A stretch of DNA of 64,000 bases from Amphimedon queenslandica (Eukaryota; Porifera; Demospongiae; Haplosclerida; Niphatidae): positions 298,933 to 362,932 of the forward strand of contig NW_003546279.1 of the NCBI RefSeq assembly GCF_000090795.2, given 5' to 3'. Each line of letters begins with the position of its first letter. The stretch's first letter is position 1. The notes beneath the pieces were generated by a model that saw nothing but the letters and a program-made list of their open reading frames with translations, had not been told where the DNA came from and did not search any database. The position numbers and the translations under genes are program-made. Below, in pieces: positions 13,106 through 26,689 of the stretch.

Positions 13106-13837
13106 TTAACAAGCACATTTCTTATCTCCATGTCCTCCCTGGGTTTGGGTAACATGGAGCTGAATGCGAGATACTTCCGGTAAAGTATTCACTGCCTTCA
13201 TGTTTAGATCAGTTGCAATTCCATCAAAAAGTTCATCAATCCCTTCACCCGTTTTTGCTGATATGTAGAACACTTTCTTGCAATCAAGTTCAATTTGTTT
13301 TTCAGTGACTCTGTCCGCTGTAATCTCAGACATGAGATCAACTTTATTGGCCACTAGATAGAACAGGCAGGTTGAAGACGTAACGTGTTTGCTGGTCTCC
13401 TTAATGGCGTCATCAAGACTCTCTAATGAATACTGGTCTTCAATACAAAACATGAACAGGATGCACTCTGCTCCTTTGAAATAGTTTGCTGTTAGTGTTC
13501 CACACTTCTCAACCCCGAGCGTATCATTCAGTGACATCTAATGCAATAAAATAGAGGACAATTTAATTCAAGATATAGATCTAAAGCTGGGTTTATTATT
13601 GCCACTTACACCAACTTTCCCCCCAGTGACGTTCCTCACTAACAGCTGTGTGTCCACTCCATTAGTAGATACAGTCTGAGCATCAGGGAACACTCCTGTT
13701 TTCATTCTCAGGAATAGACTGGTCTTTCCAACATTACTCACTCCAGTCAAGCAGACTTTGTGGTAGAACAGTCTGGGGCCGTCAAGAATAGAGCTTGAAG
13801 AATTATTTCTTCCAAGGAAAGACATTCTATTGGCCAT
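13106..13837 (-). CDS. Rab-like small GTPase C (switch II Gln replaced by Val)
   Basis: Two exons: first from the ATG at 13837 (MANRMSFLGRNN), second ending at 13106 with start of frame at MSLNDTLGVEKCGTL. P-loop GVSNVGKTS, G4 NKVD, G5 SAK and a C-terminal KKCAC (C-x-C) tail are present. G3 reads DTLGVE instead of DTAGQE, replacing both alanine and the catalytic glutamine. Exchange of this glutamine in Ras and Rab proteins usually slows GTP hydrolysis, so a mainly GTP-bound or non-cycling protein is inferred. The open frame extends past 13837, but only through a non-ATG codon, so the 13837 start is chosen. It is divergent from the + strand member D, about 200 bp away. Confidence 0.82.
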
Positions 13838-14034
13838 GATGAGTTCTCTCCCACGTATGGAACAGCAGCTCAATCATGCATGCATGCATAGCTGCTGCAA
13901 TGATGAGCCACTCCCCTCAGTGGGTCATGTAGACACAACCTCCTACCCCGCCCATGGTACAAGAGGGAGAGAACAGAAGGCAGAGCTTATAGACCCGTAG
14001 AAAGATCTGATAACAAAGATACTAGCTCCTAGAA

Positions 14035-14775
14035 ATGTCACTTGGGACGGGTCGTGGTCCTACGTACAAGGTAGTACTGCTGGGAGAGCTAGGGGTAGGA
14101 AAAACGTCCCTGTTTAGACGGATCAAAGAAAACATCTTTGACGAGTTCTCCACCTCGACTCAAGGAATTGACAGCTGCACTAAAGTGTTCAAAGTTGACG
14201 GAGAGTCAATTACAGTAAGGAAGGAAGTGGTAACAGAAAATCTGTAATGTAAATAGATAGCTTCAGGTTTATTGTTAGCATAAAATATCCTTAAATAAAT
14301 AATAATGTGATTGTTCCTCTATCTCCACATTCAGATGAGTATCTGGGATACAGCTGGTGTTGAACGGTTTAGAACTCTAACAAGAAACTATTACAGAAAC
14401 GCACATGCAGCAGTTTTCATATACAGCGTAACTGACGTTTCCTCCCTCCATTTCCTCACACAGTGGGAGAAAGACACTCAGAACTTTGCCCCAAATGCAA
14501 TAAGAATGCTCATTGGTAACAAGTCCGATCTAGAGGCAGAGGTCGATGACTATACAGCAGAGCAGTTTGCTAAGATGCACACGTTTGATCGTGATGCTGT
14601 GATCTCTTGTAAGACTGGGAAAGGAATCCATGAGGCGTTTGAGGGCCTGGCGAAACTATTGCATGAGCAAGGGGAGAAGGAGGAGGGAGGAGGTCAGAAT
14701 GAAGGAGTGATAGCAGTGACAGCACTGGATAATACTAGGGGCGGAGGAAATGGAGGGAAAGGTTGCGCCTGTTAA
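14035..14775 (+). CDS. Rab-like small GTPase D (switch II Gln replaced by Val)
   Basis: Two exons, 14035-14214 and 14335-14775, joined in phase 0 (about 206 residues). It has P-loop GELGVGKTS, G3 DTAGVERFRTLTRNYYRNA, G4 NKSD, G5 SCK (usually SAK) and a C-terminal GKGCAC, a C-x-C tail for geranylgeranylation. The body is the most Rab-like of the four, but the catalytic glutamine is valine. A Gly/Glu-rich hypervariable tail precedes the cysteines. It is the only + strand member of the cluster and ends 132 bp from the convergent BOP1 stop. Confidence 0.87.
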
Positions 14776-14906
14776 AAATATAATTAAATAAATGAATACG
14801 TTATTGTCGTTCTAAATTAATTAATTGATTGTCGTATGTGAAATTTAATAGTTTGTGCTGTCAATTACTTTGTTTCAAATAATAATGATAATAATAATAA
14901 TAATAA

Positions 14907-17900
14907 TTAAGTATATAGTTTTATTAATGAATCTGCCCCTGCTGAGAAGACCCAGGGTTGGCTTGGATGGAAAGCACAGCTCAATGCACCTGCAAGTCAC
15001 ATGACACAAAATAAATATTATTACAAGGACATTTTGAGAGAAAATGAAATTAAACCAACTAACAAATATACAACAACAACAGCTGCTAACCTAAAGTATC
15101 AACTGAGGTGTGTCCTCGTAGAACCTTAACAGGAACTATCAGTGGGTTCTGCATTAGGTCACTAGCGGAACAAGACAAAAGGAGGAGCAAACGTGAGACC
15201 AGACAATAAGACTGAGTCCACCCAACACTCACTACTACTGGTTTTATACTATCAATTGTACTAGCTACTACAGCATCTACCAGTGGTTTCCCATAAGATT
15301 TTGGCATAGCTCAGCTTCTTGCCAGCGAATTTTTTAATTTGCTCCAAAAATTTGGTCAATAACCATGATCATAGGCTATAGTAAAGGGCATTTTGTCAAA
15401 AAATGGCTAGGAAAGAATTCTCAATTTTTATTACATTTCCTGGTGCATATACATGTTCTTATGTTGCGTAAAAAGTTTGAGCTGATTCCGACCAAGATTG
15501 GATTTTTTACGAATTTTTAAAGTTGCTCCAAAATCAGGTCAAAGTCCCTGTACTATAGTACAGGGATTTTGGCCAAATTTCACTAAAAATGAAAAAAAGA
15601 GAATTCCCCATTTTTATAATGTTTCCTGATACATATACATGTTCTAATGTTGTGTAGAAAGTTTGAGCTGATTCCGATCAAATTTGGATTTTTTACAAAT
15701 TTTTAAAGTTGCTCCAAAATTGGGTCAAAGTCCCTGTACTATAGTACAGGGATTTTGGCCAAATTTCACCAAAAATGACTAGGAGAAAAATCTCCATTTT
15801 AATAATGTTTCCTGATACATATACATGTTCTAAGTTTGAGCTGATTCCGATCAAATTTGGATTTTTTACGAATTTTTAAAGTTGCTCCAAATGCCATGTA
15901 CTGTATTGTAGTGCTTGTCAGCTCATGAAGCTCATGCTGTTTAGCTCACTTAGCATGCTTTGTGGGAAACCCTGGTCATTATTTGCTGCAGTTAGTTACA
16001 ATACTCCCTCTCTCTCTCCCCCTTAAACCCACCAATGGTTTACCTGTACACCATACCATGACACACTATCACTGTGTTGTCGTCACTGCAAGAAGCAAAC
16101 AACGGATAGGAACGATGGTATATGACCTGTCTAATGGCCTGACGATGGTGTCTATAAAATAAATAACTTGATTAGACACGAGGAGGTGCTACTGTTAATC
16201 CAATTAAAATGGATTGGTCAAGTTACTCAACTGCTACAAATTAATTTATTATAAAAAAGGTTTAAAAATTAAACAAAACCTGGTCAAGTTTACAGTTCAA
16301 AAAGAGCTAAAATGCAATTCTTACTACAAAAAGCGGCAGCTGGTATGATAATAATATTTAAAATAAAACAAAGGCAAAGATAAAAGTGGTGGCAACAAGT
16401 CCAACGGAATGAATTGAGGGGCCAGGACCAGCTGCTGAAGAGCTGCAGCAAACAATCGAATAATTGGACAGTATCCCATTAATTATGGCACCTGTATTGT
16501 TAGTAGTTTTAGCATTGTCTTACGAGAGAAGACATGCCACAATCTCCCTTAAGATATTCTCCTTAAGATGGTGAACCACTCTGACACAACTCAGAACAAG
16601 AAATGTTACGAGACAAGAGACAAATCAAAGCAAAGATGAAACATGTTCAGATGGTCAAAGATATCATCGAACCGCTGGAGGAGTTCTGACTAAGTTTAGA
16701 CTAACTGCAGTCTCTTATATACCAACAATAATTATAATAATGATATTCATGAGGTGTGCAGTGTGATGATGGTAACACCGAGAGTTCAGTGACATGCAGT
16801 GACAGCAGTTACTTTCAACTCCCCCACAATTACTGCAGCTGGAAACAAAGATTAAATCATTGTACAGCTGGAAAGTGATAAAACTTAGATGAATCACCAA
16901 ATCTTTCGCAATGGCAAGTTTTAACTGACAAAGGAACACAAATTTGCACCTTCCAAAATCCCGACCCACAATAATCAGGTATACCCACCTCACCTCAGTG
17001 TTTTATACGGACGAGTGGAGAGATCCATATCAATCCAACACAGTCTCTTATCATAACTTCCAATTATTATATTATCACCTATTAATTAATTAATTAAGTG
17101 GGTGTGGTCAGGAGCACACCTTTAGGATGTATGTCGATGCTGGATATCCACTTGACCCCGGGGGTCAGCTTCTTTACCAGTTCCTGTTTCACAAGATCGT
17201 ACACTTTGACATAGGTTTGAGTCTGTAGGAATAGGAATGTAAGTATGAGAATGAAAACTTACTGCAACAAAGAAGAGCGGCTTTGATGGATGGAATAGAA
17301 CCTTCTGGACAGAACCTTTGAGAGACTTAAACGGATTCTATTAATAGTAACAAAACATCATAAAAATCATCTATTATTAGTAACAGTGTCTATTATCAGT
17401 AACGGTTACCTGTGACTGTCTTTTAGATAACTGATGAATACAAGTAGTGTTAGACCCGCCTACATTATAATTAATTAATTAAATCAATTAATCATTAATA
17501 AAAGCTTAACCTCCTTCAGTAACAGATGCAAAGTAATCTCCTTTGTGATGCCAAGTGACTTGAGACACAGTCTAAACATGAATGGATACCCACACATTAA
17601 TTCATTGATTGATTGATTGATTCATTGATTGATTGATTCATTGGTTGATTGATTGATTCATTGATTGATTGATTGATTGATTGATTCATTGATTCATTGA
17701 TTGATTCATTGGTTGATTCATTGATTGATTCATTCATTCGTTATATTAAAGGGAGGACACTACCTTATAGTGCTTGAGTGATAGTCTGTATCCATTGCTA
17801 TACTCCTCATCAGTGACAGTGTATGTCCTCCATTCAACTGGTTTAGGCTTTGTCTCTGTTCCTCCTCTCTCTCCCTCTTCCTCCTCTCCCTCCCCTGATG

Positions 17901-20088
17901 CCACTAGTGCTGCATCAGTGCTAATGACATCAAGTTTATCAGTGAGACCATGATTGATCAGTAATATGGAATCATCACTAAAAGACAGAGAATCAACCAG
18001 GAGGACTATCAACTGATTAACTTACAAGGCAACAGAGACAATACTCATCTTAACGTTAGTTATAAATTCAACTGATGAAGGTTTTCCAGGGAGTGGGACC
18101 ACTTTAATACATTTACCAGTGTCAACCTCCCAAAGTCTTAGTGTGTTATCAGTAGATACTAAGAGAAGATTCTTTTAAGATGAGTCTAATATCAATTACC
18201 TGATGCCAGCCATTGTCCCTCATTTTCAACAGCAATACTCCTCACCATACCAGAATGACCTTCATAAACCTACAGGAAGAACATGAATAGAAAGAGAGGG
18301 AGCGAGAGGGAAGTTATCTTACAATTGCTTCTGTGGTAGGGAAAGGTTGAAGATCCTTTGGTTTTGGTAACTGTGGCAACAACTGCTCAGGCTCCACTTG
18401 AATCTAAGGAGATACCAGTAGTATAGACTACAGACCCCCAGACGATAACTCACTCTCATTCTCGTCTGACGAGGGCAGAGGTACAAATCAAGACAACGAT
18501 CAAATCTCTCCTTGACAAAGTTCTCATATCTAGGAACTAGTCGCAAGGAAGGATACCTAATCATAATAATAATGATAATTAACAGTAATTCAATAATTTA
18601 ATTTCATACTTTGTTGGTATAAAAGGACGTCGGTCTTTAACACTTGACCCCTCCCATTCCAGTCGCTATGGAAACAAGACTAAGCAACAGATCGTTGATC
18701 ATCTTACTTCTTTATCTGATGGTAAATACTCTGGGGGCGGGTTGTAAGACTCGCCGTGACCTGGTAATCTTGCCTTAGGGGCCGGGATGAACTGATGGGG
18801 TCTTAACTTGTCATTCTACAAAAGAAATAAACATTATCCCTACACCCCCTCTCTCCCTACCTCAGTTTCTGATGACCAGAGCATGTATACTTGCGGTTTT
18901 TCAGGTTTCTTGATTGGTTTAATGATACCTAACTTGATACCACGAACTAGTTTGACTAGTTTCTTCCTCTCCCATAGAGAAGGAAGGAATGATCTCTTGG
19001 AAGGAGGGGCATTAGAGACAGGATGGACCATCTTCTCATGCGAATATAAATCAACATATGGCTAATGGAGGAGAGAGTGTGTACATCAATATGCATCAGA
19101 AAATGTAATAAAAATTTGAAGAGGTTTTGGAGTCATTTTTTGGAAAAAAAAGCATGAACTATAGTACAGGGAAATTTTAAAATACAGCATACTTCATAAG
19201 GATCAAATCCTGGCTGTGGATATTGTGATCTCTGAATGTTCTCAATGAGATCAATGTCCTCATCAGTCAGTACAGTCTCTTTACCAGTTGTACTGTCAGT
19301 AATTGTACGCCTAACAATAAATTAATTAATTAAATTAAATAAATAAATAATAGTTACCAATAATTGGGATCATCCATTCTTTTTAAGAATTCATCAAGCT
19401 ACAATAACAATAAAAAACATAATAACTATTAATATTACCAACCTGGTCTCCTTGCTGTGGCTTGAGGATCCTTTTCCCATCAAGATCATACCCAATGTGA
19501 GGATAGTCCTCGTACCACTCCAACGGGATGTTCCCCACTGTGTTACGTAACTCCTAAAAAGGAATAAGGTAGTACAGTGTCCACGGTTAGAGTACCTCTT
19601 CATCTGAAGTGTCAGTATACTCTGCTTCATCCCATGGATCATAATCATCAACTTGTTCCTTCTCCTCTTCAAGGTTACTATGCTCACCCTCTTCAGCTGG
19701 TTCATTATCAACCTCTTCCTATTAATTAAACAATAATACGTACAAGTATCAGTAAGCCCTGCCCACAAACCGATGACTCCTCCCACTCCAATGACTCATT
19801 GTCGCTTTCTTCATCGTCAGCATCCAAAACTAATTCATCCTAAAATGGTTGCCATGGTAACATATGTACAATAAAGTATCCATAATTATATTAATGATTC
19901 ACTTTTAGATCAAAGTGTGTCTCTAGGGCCTCCTCTGAGGGTTCTGGATCCTCTTTTAGCCTCTCAGGGACTGAGGGACCGTCTCTCTTTCTCTTGCTCA
20001 TCTCACCACGTGGAGCCCGTCTATTATCCAACACTTTCCGTATACTTTCTCTACACGTGTTTGATAGACTTTCAGGATAATCTTGCAT
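14907..20088 (-). CDS. BOP1: Ribosome biogenesis protein BOP1 (block of proliferation 1)
   Basis: WD40 protein that forms the PeBoW complex with PES1 and WDR12 in the nucleolus and is needed for 28S/5.8S rRNA processing. Many short exons read in order on -. An acidic N-terminus contains MSKRKRDG. The BOP1NT region includes [50 protein letters not shown] and [13 protein letters not shown] followed by [20 protein letters not shown] repeats follow, among them [43 protein letters not shown] and [21 protein letters not shown] (in parts). The tail is [13 protein letters not shown], then [15 protein letters not shown] and LYT before the stop. One exon, 16151-16044, lies alone between an 866-bp intron full of repeats (15178-16043) and another long intron. 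First ATG is 20088; the ATG at 20001 (MSKRKR) is an equally possible start. Confidence 0.93.
15310..15895. repeat. 177-bp repeat family, about three tandem units in a BOP1 intron
   Basis: Successive units carry AAAGTTTGAGCTGATTCCGA, TTTTTAAAGTTGCTCCAAA and GTCCCTGTACTATAGTACAG. Units are diverged from each other and reverse-oriented relative to the 37 kb array. They fill most of the intron between the last two WD-coding exon groups. Confidence 0.8.
16152..16995. other. Long BOP1 intron with no recognised gene
   Basis: About 0.84 kb between two BOP1 exons. Open frames in it are short, unsupported by splice sites, and show no family resemblance. No tRNA-like or inverted-repeat structure was recognised. 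Confidence 0.5.
17600..17738. repeat. ATTG/ATTC tandem repeat in a BOP1 intron
   Basis: Low-complexity array of GATT-type tetranucleotides with CATT variants, about 140 bp, between BOP1 exons. Confidence 0.9.
19085..19180. repeat. Partial copy of the 177-bp repeat family
   Basis: Contains CAGAAAATGTAATAAAAATT, then a GAGTCATTTTTTGGAAAAAA-like run and CTATAGTACAGGGAAA. It lies in a BOP1 intron in the same orientation as the 37 kb array. Confidence 0.8.
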
Positions 20089-20308
20089 ATGCAAGTGACG
20101 TCAAAACTGTCAATTTAGTAAAATTTTAGTATACTTTAACCACGTGCTGTTGCATGGTCTACAGTTACTTTTCATAAAATCATGATAATTTTAATATTAT
20201 AGATAGAGACAATAGTATGACTGAATAATGGAGTGCTAGCAGACAGAGTCTATGATGCCAGCTGGACATTAATATTTAAAAACAAATAAAAACTATGTAT
20301 AATTATGT

Positions 20309-23300
20309 TCAAACATCTTCAGCCCAAGAAGAAGGGACCCACTGAACTTCCTCCTCAATCCTTCGGGCAACTTCAATCAACATGTCAGAGGCGACTGAGA
20401 GATCATCATTAACTATGACCCAATCAAAATAGTGAGAGTACTCAATCTGTATCTCCTGGGAGGACTGGTATAACTGCAATAACTCTGATTCCTGTAAAAT
20501 TAATAATAATAATAATAATTAATAGACCTATAAATGAATTCTGGGAGACAATTTAACTAAAAATGGGAGATTTTAGGAGACCTAGACCAAATGAAAGACC
20601 AAAGGTCTCCCTGTAGATCTAACAGAGGCACACATGGAGCAGCTAATAGTGCAGTACTAATAGTCTTTAGTGACATACGGTAAATGATTGTTGTATGTTC
20701 TGGATTCCTTCAGAAGATGATGAATTAGCCATTTTTCTTTTTTGCTTCTCAGTTGTCATTCTTCTTGTCATGGTCAGTCTGTCAATCCGTGGTGATGCTA
20801 TGAATATTATATATGGCAATAATCCTGAGGAACCAATCACTTTAAGAGCCTATATCATGATAATGATAATAATAATAATAATAATTAATGAATAAATAAT
20901 AACTATTTACTTGAGGATGAAGGTCCAGTATTGGTATCTTTCCAGTTTCGATTGTTTTCTTAACAGTTTTAACAGAGAGCCCATACAAGTGACCTTTCGT
21001 CTCTCCATACTCCAACATCTTCCCATTAGATATATACTCTTCCATTTCCTCTCGTGATATAAAATGATATTCTCTTCCGTTCATTTCTCCAGGTTTCATT
21101 GGCCTGTTCGTATCTATTAATAACTATTAATAACTAGTATTATATTTAACCCTTTACGTGGTACGCAGGCACAGTAATGTCGAGGATTGGATTCAATCAG
21201 TTTCTTCATCAATGTACGTCTACCAACTGATGGAGCACCTAATTAATGACAAACCACACCTACTTTAAGCTCCACCCATTTTATATTACCTATTAATACG
21301 ATGGGTCTCCTTCTTGAGTAATCTGGCATCAACTTGATAACGTCTTCATACGTAGCAACTTCATGACCGACAGATTGAAATACTATTAGATGTAGGACAA
21401 CCAGAGGAAAAGGTTCTGTGATATTCATTCTCAGTATCTACTAACCTCCACTCAAGGGTCCCTGGTTGTAATATATTTTTCTTTTCTTTTTTCTCGATAA
21501 TCGTGATAACAAACCTATTAATTAAAGTATTAATTAATTGATTAATTAATTAATTAATTACCTTTTCGTCTGTTCCTTGATTCGGTTGATGATGATAAAA
21601 TGAAGGACTCTTTCACAACTTCTCTCCTAATAAGGCAAGTATATACATGTACATGTACATAAAATACTAAATGTAAATGTACATGTATACATACAATTAT
21701 ACATGTACATACTTTTGCTGGAGCTGCCTAGCAGGGATCAATCCAGGCAGAGATTCCCCTCCATCATCAAAAACCTTCCTAGCCTAAAAAAGAACAATAA
21801 CCACCATCTTCCCCCTCTCCCTAACCTGCCACCAGTCTGGGTCGTCTTGGTTAGATATTTCAAGTATTTCTCCTTTGCTAAAGCTCAGGGCTAACTCCTT
21901 ACAGGGAACCTGTTCATCAATTTCACCATCATAACTGAAATGAGCTCTAACATATTTCTATTAATTGCTTATTAATCAATTGTTATGTGTATTCATTAGA
22001 TACCTCCTGATATTCAAAATCAATCTCAGAATCATCGTGAACTGGAATCAGAGTGAAAGCAAGCACTTTACCGGCTTCACCTGACTAAACACAACAAAAG
22101 GACATCGATATGAAGTCAGAACTGACTCAAACTTTCTACACAGCATAAGGACATCAATATGTATCAGAAAATGTAATAAAAATTGGGGGTGATTTTTGAG
22201 CCATTTTTTGGAAAAAACCATGGGCTATATAGTACAGGGAAATTTTCAGATTTTGGTCCATTTCTTAAAATGGCCGTAACTTTAAAAATTGAAGTCAGAA
22301 TTAGCTCAAACTTTCTACACAGCATAAGGACATCAATATGTATCAGAAAATGTAATAAAAATTGGGGATGATTTCGGAGCCATTTTTTGGAAAAAACCAT
22401 AGGCTATAGTACAGGAAAATTTTGAAAAATTGGCCTATTTTTAAAATAGCAATAACTCGAAATTTTTTGTCAAAATCAACTCAAACTTTCTACACAGCAA
22501 TACACGGGTATGTACATATAAACTGTAAGGTACCATTAGTCTAATAATCTCATCCGTAGTTTTTCCAATCAAAGCAATTCCATTAATTTCTAACAATTCA
22601 TCACCTTCTCTTAATACACCTAATATTAAAAATAAATAAATAAATAAATAAATAAAATAAATAAAATAAATAAATAAATAAATAAATAAAATAAATAAAT
22701 AAATTAATTAATTAATAAATAAATTAATAACTCACTGCTTTGTTCAGCATCACATCCTTTTAACAATTTCCCAATAAAGACAGCATCACCTTGCTTGTAT
22801 ATAGTGCAACCCTAATTAAATATTCATTACAATCATTAATTAATTTTTAATTAATTAATCAATTAATTAATCCTCTCACTAGTGGTCTATTGCTCCTCTG
22901 AAGGTAGACTATGGTGGCATTCTCTTTCCTGCTGCTGGGGACATCTCTGCTAAGAGGAGCCTCTTGAGACACAAATAATGATCCGTTATAAAGATCAACA
23001 CAAGAATGAGTTAGGATAACATCTTCTGTGTCTTGGGCTGAGCGAGGGAAGAATGTGGCAGGAACATAAAGGTCTTTAGTGGAGACCTTATCGTGACAGA
23101 ACATGAGACCCTGTAGGTGTGGTCAAAGGGTTAAATAATAGAGTGATCAAAGGGTTAAATATACTTACTTGCACGTGAGGTTTTCTCAATAATCGTCTTA
23201 ACTCCTCATTGTCTCTTTCCAGTTTCTCAGTGCTCTTGTCATGGAGAACATTCCGGAGCTACAGGTACATGTATAATTAAACATGAGTTGTCATGGTTAC

Positions 23301-26300
23301 CTGTCTGACAAGAGGTAGTGCGCGTTTGATTACTGGAGTGGGTGTGGCTTCATCAGTTTTGATAATCAATTCTCTCATTCTGTCATGAAACTAATTAATA
23401 AGTAATTAATTAATAATAATTAATAAGCAATTAGTTAATAATTACTTACATCTTTTGCTTTTTTAAATTTATTACTCTGGAGTAGTTGTTCCAACAGTTT
23501 AAACTCCTCCTCCTCATCGTAAGTACCAATCTTCTCATTTAATGAACGGAGAGTACTCAACAGTGCATCAATACCTATGAATACTAATTAGTTAATAACT
23601 ATTAATAACTATTAATTAACGATACCTTTAGTACTTGCAGTCGAGTTTCTTCTGGTTATTAATTCTTTTGATGTGTTTATTAATTGACTGTTGTCATGAC
23701 GATCAGTTGCAAGAACAGGATCACTCGTGGCTGTAGAAGTAGGTCGTTTATCAGTGGGTGTGGTTATAGGAGGTGTGGCTTTAAAGGGTGTGTCATCGTC
23801 TTCATCATCATCGGCTGATAGAATAAGAGGGTGTGGTTCCGAATCATACTCCACCTCTTTCCATATCTGATCCATCTCTAGTTTACTGACGTTGGACACA
23901 TCTTCAATAGAGAGGTTAGTAAGGCCCAGCCCACTCCCTAATGGAGGGAGGGACTCTGTCCTACCAGCTGGTGGTTTATAAGCTACGGTAGCTCTTCTCT
24001 TAGTAACGTCAGCAGACTCGAGTGTTGCCCCTTCACTAGTGGGCAGCTCCACAGCAGAATAGCTCTTACCAACAAACACTTTAGGAACTCTGTCTCCCCC
24101 ACCAACAGGATTGACTTTAGTATCACTGACAGTCTCAATGGTGGAGGAAGAGAGATGAGAGTCAATACTCTGAATCTCTAGGGCCACACTGCTCGGGTCA
24201 ATATAGTCAAAGAGAGGACTACTGCTAGACTGTTGCTGCTGCTGCTGGTGGTGGTTTCTGTTAGTTGAGACTAGTGAAGCTGTCATGTGGTGAGGGAGGG
24301 CATCTGATTGGACCCGCTGTACGTCTAAACTGTTAATAACTAGCGGACGAAGGACTGGCATCGCTAGACTACCGTTTGACGGTGCAGTGGTTGCTAGGCT
24401 ACTGTTTGATGGTGCAGTGGTTGCTAGGCTACCGTTAGATGGTGCAGTGGTTGCTAGGCTACCGTTTGATGATACAGTGGTTGCTAGGCTACTGCTTGGT
24501 ACTGCAGCACCAGAACCCATTAATTTATCTGGTCTATGAATATTAATGAGGATTTTACCATCAGATACAGCCTAAAAATAAATAAAATAAATAATAAATA
24601 AATAAATTAATAATTAATACTTTACTTCTTTTAATAGATCATTGGTTTGAGTAATTGATTCATCATTTATCAATATTTCATTAATTTTTATTAATACGTC
24701 CCCTTCCTTAAGACCACACCTACTAGCAGCCAAACCTGTCAACAAATATTGCGTAACATAAATTCCAACAAAATGTTGACAAACAAACAAACAAAAAGTA
24801 CACAAACACACTCTTACCCTCTCTAACGTCACCAATAATGATGTCAGCATTATCCTTACTGACAGTAAATCCAAAATCAGTTTCTCCATCACTCAATTCC
24901 AAACTCATCTCAATCAAGTCCGACTGGCTCCGAGTGGAAGGAACTACCTTCATGTGTCTCAGTCTAGCTGTCATGTCTTCTTCTTCTCCTTCTCCTCTTT
25001 GCTGCTGCTGCTGTTCCTTGTTCTTTAAATGTCCTCTCTGATGAGAGAGACTGTATCTATAATAATAATAAGACGGCTTCCGGTCCTCGGTAACTATATC
25101 CTTCCTTACAACAGGAGGACTAGCAGACACTGGTACACTGGCCGGTACACTGGAGGGTACACTGGTGACAGTGGTAGTGACAGTATCGACAGAGAGAGGT
25201 TCTGTGATTGTGTTTGAAAGAGAGGAGGAGAGAGGTAACGGGGTGGGTGTGGTGTCTAACCGATCAACGTATTCCTGGGAATAACTATACTCAGTTTGAC
25301 TCCCGTTGCTATGACAACCGGCAGTATCCGCCCTCAAGTGATGAAGATCAAAGGTGTCGATTGGTGAGTTATTGATAAGTTCCGATATGACAGGTAGCTC
25401 AGGATTATGTAGTGGGTAGTCGAGCTGAGAGTGATTTGAATCTGGCTGTGAGGTCTGTGTCAAGTTAATGTGAAACGGGTTCTCTGATTTTTGAGATGAA
25501 AAAGCCGGAACAGACTCTTGGCTGGTGGATCCTGAGGTAAAGACTTGAGAATAATTGCTATCGATTAATAAACCGGTATTATCAATGTCATCTGATTCTA
25601 TGAAGCTATTGCTCAGGTGGTGAGGTGAGTAGTTGTTATTGGCGGTGCTATGAGCCTGGACTGCAGCTGTAGGACTCAGCACTGAGGAGCTAGTGCTACC
25701 ATGAACAAAGACAAGATCAGCCGAATATGGATGAGGAGGGTTGTGAGCCTGAACTAGTACAGTGTAGGTATCTTTACGAGTTAAAGTCTCGTGAGTGCTA
25801 GTGCTGGTGCTAGACTGAGAAGAACAGTCCTCGAATGGAGTGCTGGTAGTGAAATGGTACGGGGGGACCTCCTCTTGTCCCTCTTGGTCCTCTTCAATGC
25901 TCAGCTTCTGGATCCAGAGGATGGGGGACCCTGGGGATGTTGGGGTCGGAGGAGACTCAGAAGAGAGAGGAGGAGGAGGGGAGAGGATGGAGAGGGATTT
26001 GTGATCAGATGAGTAGCCGCAATATTGAGATAAATAATCCTGAGATTCAATTAATTAATTAATTAATCAACTATTTTTATTTATTTACTTTATTGTTAAA
26101 ACAAGATATGTCTAATTTCGGTCCGGAGAAATCTTTTGATGATGATAAGACTTGATACAATGAATAAAGAGTGATAATTATCTACAAGTGGTTGATAATA
26201 ATGGGTGGGTACTAATTAAAGGAGGTGTGGCTATTACTAACTTTATGAGTCTTGTCCTCTTGATTACTAGACAATACAAGAACTAATAATACACTAATTA

Positions 26301-26658
26301 ACCACTCCCACACATTAATCAAATAAAATACATTCCACACATACCAACAAGTAATACCATAAATCAAAATATCATAAATAAATAAATAAATATCTAAAAT
26401 AAGTGTACAGTGTAGCCTCTATAATAAGGACACCTTTATAATGAGGACATTTTGATACAAGCTTACCTCTGAAATGAGGGCAGGTAGATGGTGTCCTTAA
26501 TAAAGAGGCTACACTCCACACATGATTCATGTATACTTTATTTTACCTTTTGCTGTTTCTACTTGTTGACACAGCTAGTAAGTCTTCTGGATCAAACAGC
26601 TGCCAGTCCTGTAGCCCAAGGCTTCTACAAGATTGTATAAAGAAGGAAAAGTTCTCCT

Positions 26659-26689
<31 letters not shown>

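Noticed and set aside
15962-16162. Open frame on + with [15 protein letters not shown]
   Set aside because: Antisense to the BOP1 exon 16151-16044 encoding [15 protein letters not shown]; the frame starts with a non-ATG codon.
16560-16700. Short + strand frame [20 protein letters not shown] as a possible exon
   Set aside because: No splice partner, no start context and no family match; it lies inside a BOP1 intron.
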